Shown here: in pieces, positions 54,237 to 58,377 of the stretch
Position numbering within the stretch: the first letter of the stretch is position 1
Layout of the letters: every line of letters starts with the position of its first letter
DNA from: Bacteroidales bacterium
Lineage (GTDB): Bacteria; Bacteroidota; Bacteroidia; Bacteroidales; UBA10428
NCBI GenBank assembly: GCA_016929525.1
Contig: JAFGIP010000103.1
Span: forward strand, 1-58,377
DNA: 58,377 nt
Direction: 5' to 3'
Program-made: the position numbers and the translations under genes
The notes under the pieces: model-generated
The model's database searches: none
What the model saw: only the letters and a program-made list of their open reading frames with translations
What the model was told of the DNA's origin: nothing

Positions 54237-54767
54237 ATGACTCGCATAAAAATTCTTGTAGTTGTTGATTTAGGTTCCAGATCAAGGAATTTCCTGGAAT
54301 TTACCAGGGAAATTGCAGAAATCACCCATGCGAAAGTAAGTTGTCTGCATATTATCGAGGATTTTAAGATTGCTCAAGATGAATCAGATTCTGTTGAAAA
54401 AACACGAAGATATGCTGAAACAAAACTTGCAAAATATGCCCATGATATCTTTAATAACAGTACTGCGAAATTTGATATAATAGTATCCAGAGGGAAACAT
54501 CAGGAAAAAATATTTGAAATAGCCAGATCATTAAATGTCAACTATATTTTGATAGAAAATAAAACAGGTTTAATTCTTATTCCTCATAATTATAAACCAG
54601 GAAAACAGGAAGAAATAAGATTATTTCAAAAACTTGCCCGCAAACTGGAAACCAATATTGTAATTAAGAATTCAAGTTTTCAGTCAGAAACAAAAGTTGA
54701 TCTGAAAAATGAACATAAACCTGCAGATTTTGGAAACACTTCAAAAATTTTTACTTCACCTGAGTAA
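54237..54767 (+). CDS. Universal stress protein-like protein
   Basis: A 176-residue protein with the alpha/beta USP fold: KILVVVDLGSRSRNFLEFTREIAEITHAKVSCLHIIED at the N-terminus, and KIFEIARSLNVNYILIENKTG in the second half. The usual ATP-binding G-x2-G-x9-G(S/T) loop is not seen, so it is probably of the non-ATP-binding kind. The C-terminal 40 residues are a charged tail without homology. It is 54 bp downstream of the DUF502 gene and 66 bp upstream of the histidine kinase, all on the same strand. Its role is likely a general stress or signalling protein; no specific function can be assigned. Confidence 0.75.
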   Translation: MTRIKILVVVDLGSRSRNFLEFTREIAEITHAKVSCLHIIEDFKIAQDESDSVEKTRRYAETKLAKYAHDIFNNSTAKFDIIVSRGKHQEKIFEIARSLNVNYILIENKTGLILIPHNYKPGKQEEIRLFQKLARKLETNIVIKNSSFQSETKVDLKNEHKPADFGNTSKIFTSPE

Positions 54768-54833
54768 ATAAAATCATTATCATCATTAAGATATTTGCTA
54801 TAATTGTTCACTTAAAACTTTGAACATAAGCAA

Positions 54834-55838
54834 ATGAGGTCAAGCAGGATAAGTTATAATACGCTTGATATACTTTCAGCTATTTTGGCTAGTATTCCTA
54901 TTGGTGTTATCTCTGTTGATACTACGGGAAATATATCTCTGATCAATGCTCATTCAAAAAAGCTTCTGGATATTGATACTGATCTGGAAGAAATTACAGG
55001 AACAAATATTTCGAAATACCTTACAGAGGTCCCTGAACTCTCAGAAAAAATCAGAAAAGGAATTTCAACCGGTTTTAAGTCATTTAATTTAGAATCTGTG
55101 CAACTTAATGACGTGACATTGAATATAAAGGGAAGACCATTCTCAGACGGGCTCATTATTACTGTTGAAAATATTACAAAACTTGTTGATAATGAAGCAG
55201 AATCAATTCAGTATGTGCTTGAAGGTCAGGAAAATGAGAGACGTCGCCTCGCAAAAGAAATACACGATGGAATAGGCCCCCTGCTTTCAGCAGTAAAGCT
55301 CAATATTGAGTCTCTCTCTGAAGCAATTGAAAAAACAGAACCTAAAGCAACCACGACACTGGAAAATATTACTGAAATAATTGATTCCATTTCAAATGAC
55401 CTTAGAAGTATCTCGCACGATTTAATGCCCCGACTGCTTGATAAATTCGGACTGAATTCTGCTTTTGAAAATCTGTGTACTCAGATTAATGCATCAGGAA
55501 AAGCTGAAATACATTTCATTAGTAATATGGAAGCAGGAGTACGTTTCGATAAATTTGTCGAATTGAATTTATACAGAATAGGACAGGAGCTATTACATAA
55601 CACATTAAAGCATTCTTCTGCTTCAGAGATTCATTTTCAGTTGATCAGACATAAAGAAAGTCTTGTGTTGATGATTGAGGATAATGGCAGAGGATTCGAT
55701 ACAAGCGAACTTGAAAATGATGATTTTGGGATTGGGCTTAAAAATATAGACACACGTGCGAGAGCCTTAAGAGGAGATGTAATAATCGATTCTAAAATTG
55801 GTCGGGGGACAAGTATTACAGTTGAGATACCGTTATGA
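54834..55838 (+). CDS. NarL-type sensor histidine kinase with PAS domain (cytosolic)
   Basis: A 334-residue kinase without membrane segments. A PAS domain (about 14-120; GVISVDTTGNISLINAHSKKLL) precedes a HisKA_3 dimerisation domain with His144 in ENERRRLAKEIHDGIGPLLSAVKLN, and a HATPase_c domain with ELNLYRIGQELLHNTLKHS (N-box), EDNGRGFD and FGIGLKNIDTRARAL (G2). This is the NarX/DesK type, and its partner response regulator is encoded 86 bp downstream on the same strand. The PAS domain implies a cytosolic cue (redox, ligand). The pair is likely an autonomous two-component system; target genes are unknown. Confidence 0.93.
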   Translation: MRSSRISYNTLDILSAILASIPIGVISVDTTGNISLINAHSKKLLDIDTDLEEITGTNISKYLTEVPELSEKIRKGISTGFKSFNLESVQLNDVTLNIKGRPFSDGLIITVENITKLVDNEAESIQYVLEGQENERRRLAKEIHDGIGPLLSAVKLNIESLSEAIEKTEPKATTTLENITEIIDSISNDLRSISHDLMPRLLDKFGLNSAFENLCTQINASGKAEIHFISNMEAGVRFDKFVELNLYRIGQELLHNTLKHSSASEIHFQLIRHKESLVLMIEDNGRGFDTSELENDDFGIGLKNIDTRARALRGDVIIDSKIGRGTSITVEIPL

Positions 55839-55924
55839 ATTGCCGGAATCCAGTAAATGAATTACTTTTATATTATATATATCTCAAAATATAACTTAAA
55901 ACGCGAGCTATTAAATTTAAATCT

Positions 55925-56566
55925 TTGCCAATAAAAGTAATCATAGCCGACGACCATAAAATATTCAGGGAAGGGTTAAAATCACTCCTTGAAAAGGAGA
56001 AGGATATTTTCGTTGTTGGCGAGGCTGAAAGCGGTGATGATGTTCTTAATCTTATCAAATCAGTTGAAGCAGATGTTATCCTTATGGATATCGATATGGG
56101 AAAACCCGATGGTATTGAAACCACAGAAAAAATCAAATCAGAATATCCCGATATTAATATTTTGATCCTTTCAATGATGGGACTTCATGATTTTATCATC
56201 CAGGCTCTGGAAAAAGGGGCGAGGGGTTATATTTTAAAAAATGCCGGTAAGGATGAACTTCTCACAGCAATAAAGTGCGTGGCGCGTGGTGACAGTTATT
56301 TCAGTCGTGAAGTATCTTCAAGTCTTATAGAACATTTAAATAAACCTGTTGTAAAAGGTATAAAGACTGATATTCCGCTTTCTACAAGAGAATTGGAAGT
56401 ACTCAAACTGATAGCGCAGGAATATTCCAACGCCGAAATTGCTGAAAAGCTATTTATAAGCATTCGCACTGTTGATACGCATAAAAGAAACCTGCTGGAA
56501 AAGCTCCGGATGAAAAATACTGCCGGGCTTGTAAAATATGCGATCAAAAACAGATTAGTGGAATAA
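55925..56566 (+). CDS. NarL/FixJ-family response regulator
   Basis: A 213-residue regulator with a receiver domain (residues 1-120: acidic pocket DD9-10, phospho-acceptor Asp55 in ILMDIDMG, Lys near 105 in ILKNAGK) and a LuxR-type helix-turn-helix (about 148-210: LSTRELEVLKLIAQEYSNAEIAEKLFISIRTVDTHKRNLLEKLRM). It should be phosphorylated by the adjacent PAS kinase and bind DNA as a dimer. The start is unusual: no in-frame ATG precedes the receiver, and the only suitable codon is TTG at 55925 giving (M)PIKVIIADDH. The gene is 86 bp after the kinase gene. Confidence 0.95.
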   Translation: MPIKVIIADDHKIFREGLKSLLEKEKDIFVVGEAESGDDVLNLIKSVEADVILMDIDMGKPDGIETTEKIKSEYPDINILILSMMGLHDFIIQALEKGARGYILKNAGKDELLTAIKCVARGDSYFSREVSSSLIEHLNKPVVKGIKTDIPLSTRELEVLKLIAQEYSNAEIAEKLFISIRTVDTHKRNLLEKLRMKNTAGLVKYAIKNRLVE

Positions 56567-56588
56567 TTGATCTGACAAAGAAAAACTT

Positions 56589-57158
56589 TTACGCAGCAAC
56601 TACCGGGAATTTCTGTTCCATTTTCTGGCGCGCACGCATCAGTCTCATTTTTACTGCGCTAGCAGAAAGATTGAATTCTTTCTGTAAATCAAGAATAGAG
56701 TAATTGTACCGATATTTTTTCTCAAGCATTTCCCTTTCGACAACGGGCATCTCATTTAATATATTCAATAAATAAATTTCTCTCTTTTCAGACTCATCGC
56801 GTAATTCATAATTGTCTGAAACAGAATCATCAGCAAGATCAGGCACAGAGTATATACTCTCTTTTCTTTGCTTATTCTGCTTTACAATATAAGTAATGCA
56901 GTGGTTATGTGCTATGGCATAAAGCCACGTTGAAAATGATGATTTTCCTTTATAGAATGAAATCTTATCAAATACTTTAATCATAATATCCTGGGTAAGA
57001 TCATAGGCATCATCATCATTTTTAACAAAAGAAAAGCATTTTTGATATACAAGCTTAAAATATTTATTGTAAAGAGCACTCATACTTGAATGATCCCCGT
57101 TTTGAACTAATACTACAAGATGTTCATCTGAAACTTTTACACATACCTGTGATTTCAT
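56589..57158 (-). CDS. ECF-type RNA polymerase sigma factor
   Basis: A 189-residue sigma factor with regions 2 and 4 only: LYNKYFKLVYQKCFSFVKNDDDAYDLTQDIMIKVFDKI and FSTWLYAIAHNHCITYI (region 2), and VEREMLEKKYRYNYSILDLQKEFNLSASAVKMRLMRARQKM (region 4). The start is placed at the ATG at 57158; an ATG at 57206 would add 16 Cys- and Tyr-rich residues not typical of the family. No anti-sigma gene is adjacent: it converges on the response regulator and lies downstream of the antiporter on the same strand. Such factors usually respond to envelope or polysaccharide signals. Target promoters unknown. Confidence 0.9.
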   Translation of the reverse strand: MKSQVCVKVSDEHLVVLVQNGDHSSMSALYNKYFKLVYQKCFSFVKNDDDAYDLTQDIMIKVFDKISFYKGKSSFSTWLYAIAHNHCITYIVKQNKQRKESIYSVPDLADDSVSDNYELRDESEKREIYLLNILNEMPVVEREMLEKKYRYNYSILDLQKEFNLSASAVKMRLMRARQKMEQKFPVVAA

Positions 57159-57263
57159 ATAATAACAGTTACATTTATTTAACGGGTAAATGTAATCACG
57201 CATCATGATCTATTATATAGCATATGTGCGTAATTTTCAGATAAGTATATTGTGAAGAAATTG

Positions 57264-57287
57264 CGTAAAACCGATACCTGGTTTACG
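57264..57287. repeat. Inverted repeat between the antiporter and ECF sigma genes
   Basis: CGTAAAACC (57264-57272) and GGTTTACG (57280-57287) pair over 8 bp with one bulged A. It lies just past the antiporter stop and about 105 bp before the sigma-factor start. No T-run follows, so it may be an operator or a weak terminator. Confidence 0.3.
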
Positions 57288-57291
57288 TATA

Positions 57292-58299
57292 TTACGTAGG
57301 ATCAATAATTCTTCCTCCCGGCAGTATATCCCTTGTAATTCTTCTTGTAAAGGCTATCCATAACGGACTTAAAAGAAGTGAAAGTGCAATTGTACTGATT
57401 ATAAGCTGATACATAAATTCTCCGACTATTCCCTGAAAATAACCTGCAGAGATCAGTATGAAGCTGAATTCACCGATTTGAGAAAGTAAAGAAGCAGCAT
57501 ATATACTGCCTTTCCAGTCCAGACAAAAAAGCTTTATGGCAAAGAGATTAATGGTGTTATTCAATACGAATACCGAAGCTAAAAGCAAAACGACTAATAA
57601 GATATTTTCTTTAAGAAAACCAAGATCGATCAGCATACCCACAGATACAAAGAACAGTGCTACAAACATAATTTTAAACGCATGAAGGCTGCTAAAGACC
57701 CATGCTGTTGATCTGGCACTTGATATTATTATTCCGGCGACAAAAGCACCCAGAGCAGCTGATAAACCAAAAAAAGCCGTTAATATCGAAAAACCAAAAC
57801 ACAATGAGAAAGCCACAAATACCTGAAGTTCATGGTCGAGTCTGATATACTTCTGAAAGGGCAGTTTTATATGTTTTAATTTTATAATATAAAAGATAAT
57901 ACCAAGTACAAGCAGCCCTCCAACTATCTGTTTTATCATTTCAATCCTTGAAGGTGAACTGCCACCCATATAACCAATAACAACCATCATGGGTACAATT
58001 AATATGTCCTGTGCCAGTAAAATACTAAGAACATTTTTTCCGACAGACGTATTTAATTCCCCCTTTTCTTCAACAAGTTTAACAACCACTGCAGTGCTGC
58101 TTAAACTAATTACAAATCCCAGTAAAATAACCTGCCTGATGTTCCAGTTGAAATAATGCCCAAACAGCCAAATAACCATTATACTGGCAATTACCTGAAC
58201 GAAAGTACCTATTACAGAAACCCTCCAGTTATGGATAAGATCAGGAACATGGATTTCCATACCAATGAAGAATAATAATAACACCAACCCCGGGAGTGT
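57292..58299 (-). pseudogene. CPA2 (KefB-type) cation/proton antiporter gene with missing or frameshifted 5' end
   Basis: The readable frame encodes about 331 residues of a CPA2 antiporter: GLVLLLFFIGMEI, FVISLSSTAVVVKLVEEKG, QDILIVPMMVVIGY, ITAFFGLSAALGAFVAGIIIS, FVSVGMLIDL and LSQIGEFSFILISAG. The first residues lie inside a transmembrane helix that in family members is preceded by 50-90 residues. Upstream in frame there is a TGA at 58300-58302, and no ATG occurs before the helix; the only start is TTG at 58287. In another frame 58316-58299 reads MTHLNE, which resembles the linker expected before this helix, so a frameshift near 58290-58299 is likely. The gene may be inactive, or the sequence near the window edge may contain an error. 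Confidence 0.6.
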
Positions 58300-58377
58300 T
58301 CATTTAAGTGTGTCATCCCTTTAAATTCTATTTTCAAATATAATTGTTAATTGATTTAAAATGGTTGGCCAATCATA

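Noticed and set aside
1-58377. tRNA, rRNA, CRISPR arrays, IS elements and integrases
   Set aside because: No cloverleaf T-loop signature, rRNA core, regularly spaced repeats, or transposase or recombinase motifs were seen in the translated frames.

Overview
The window is an AT-rich chromosomal segment from a free-living Bacteroidota, most like the environmental Bacteroidales/Marinilabiliales. Evidence: two exported proteins with type IX secretion C-terminal sorting domains (CotH-like, GH71/99-like), many small lipoproteins, a single-chain PurL, an RpoD-like sigma factor beginning MRQLKITK, and promoters of the Bacteroidota TTTG/TAnnTTTG type. No rRNA, tRNA, CRISPR array, prophage or transposase was seen.

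Layout. 1-9.3 kb: end of a coiled-coil protein, secreted CotH-family protein, AbgT transporter, aldo/keto reductase, SDR, two lipoproteins. 9.3-15.3 kb: a CPBP-protease gene broken by two in-frame TAA codons directly behind purL, then a DnaQ/GIY-YIG fusion nuclease. 15.3-19.8 kb: a candidate 65-nt small RNA, an orphan protein, a histidine kinase, arfB and a GPH sugar symporter. 20.1-28.4 kb: a tight four-gene glucan operon (sugar porter, mutarotase-like protein, GH3 lipoprotein, 1140-aa GH94-like phosphorylase). 28.4-33.1 kb: lipoprotein, Cys-rich protein, GH31 alpha-glucosidase, then a RelE/ParE-type toxin-antitoxin pair beside a long attC-like palindrome, resembling a lone integron cassette. 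33.2-38.5 kb: HEAT/zinc protein, acetyltransferase, ABC exporter, SPFH protein, AttH/CrtC-like lipocalin. 38.5-45.1 kb: GH71/99-like T9SS protein, membrane-anchored FG-GAP propeller, and a histidine kinase with a periplasmic CxxCH haem motif. 45.2-48.5 kb: RNA-chaperone and sigma cluster (RRM, CspA, RpoD-like sigma, Csp) between two lipoproteins. 48.6-54.2 kb: a divergent cluster with an N-formylglutamate-amidohydrolase-like/MATCAP-like metallopeptidase fusion, a GshB-like ATP-grasp, a 66-aa protein, and an opposing GNAT-nitrilase fusion plus DUF502 protein. 54.2-58.4 kb: USP-like protein, NarL-type two-component pair, ECF sigma factor, and a CPA2 antiporter whose 5' end looks broken.

The sugar genes suggest scavenging of plant or algal glucans: secreted GH31 and surface GH3 release sugars, the porters import them, and a cytosolic phosphorylase yields sugar phosphates. 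No SusC/SusD pair is present. The items most worth following up are the attC-like TA cassette, the ATP-grasp/MATCAP-like/nitrilase cluster, the isolated small RNA, and the two-stop CPBP gene. All functions are read from motifs; no database search was run.
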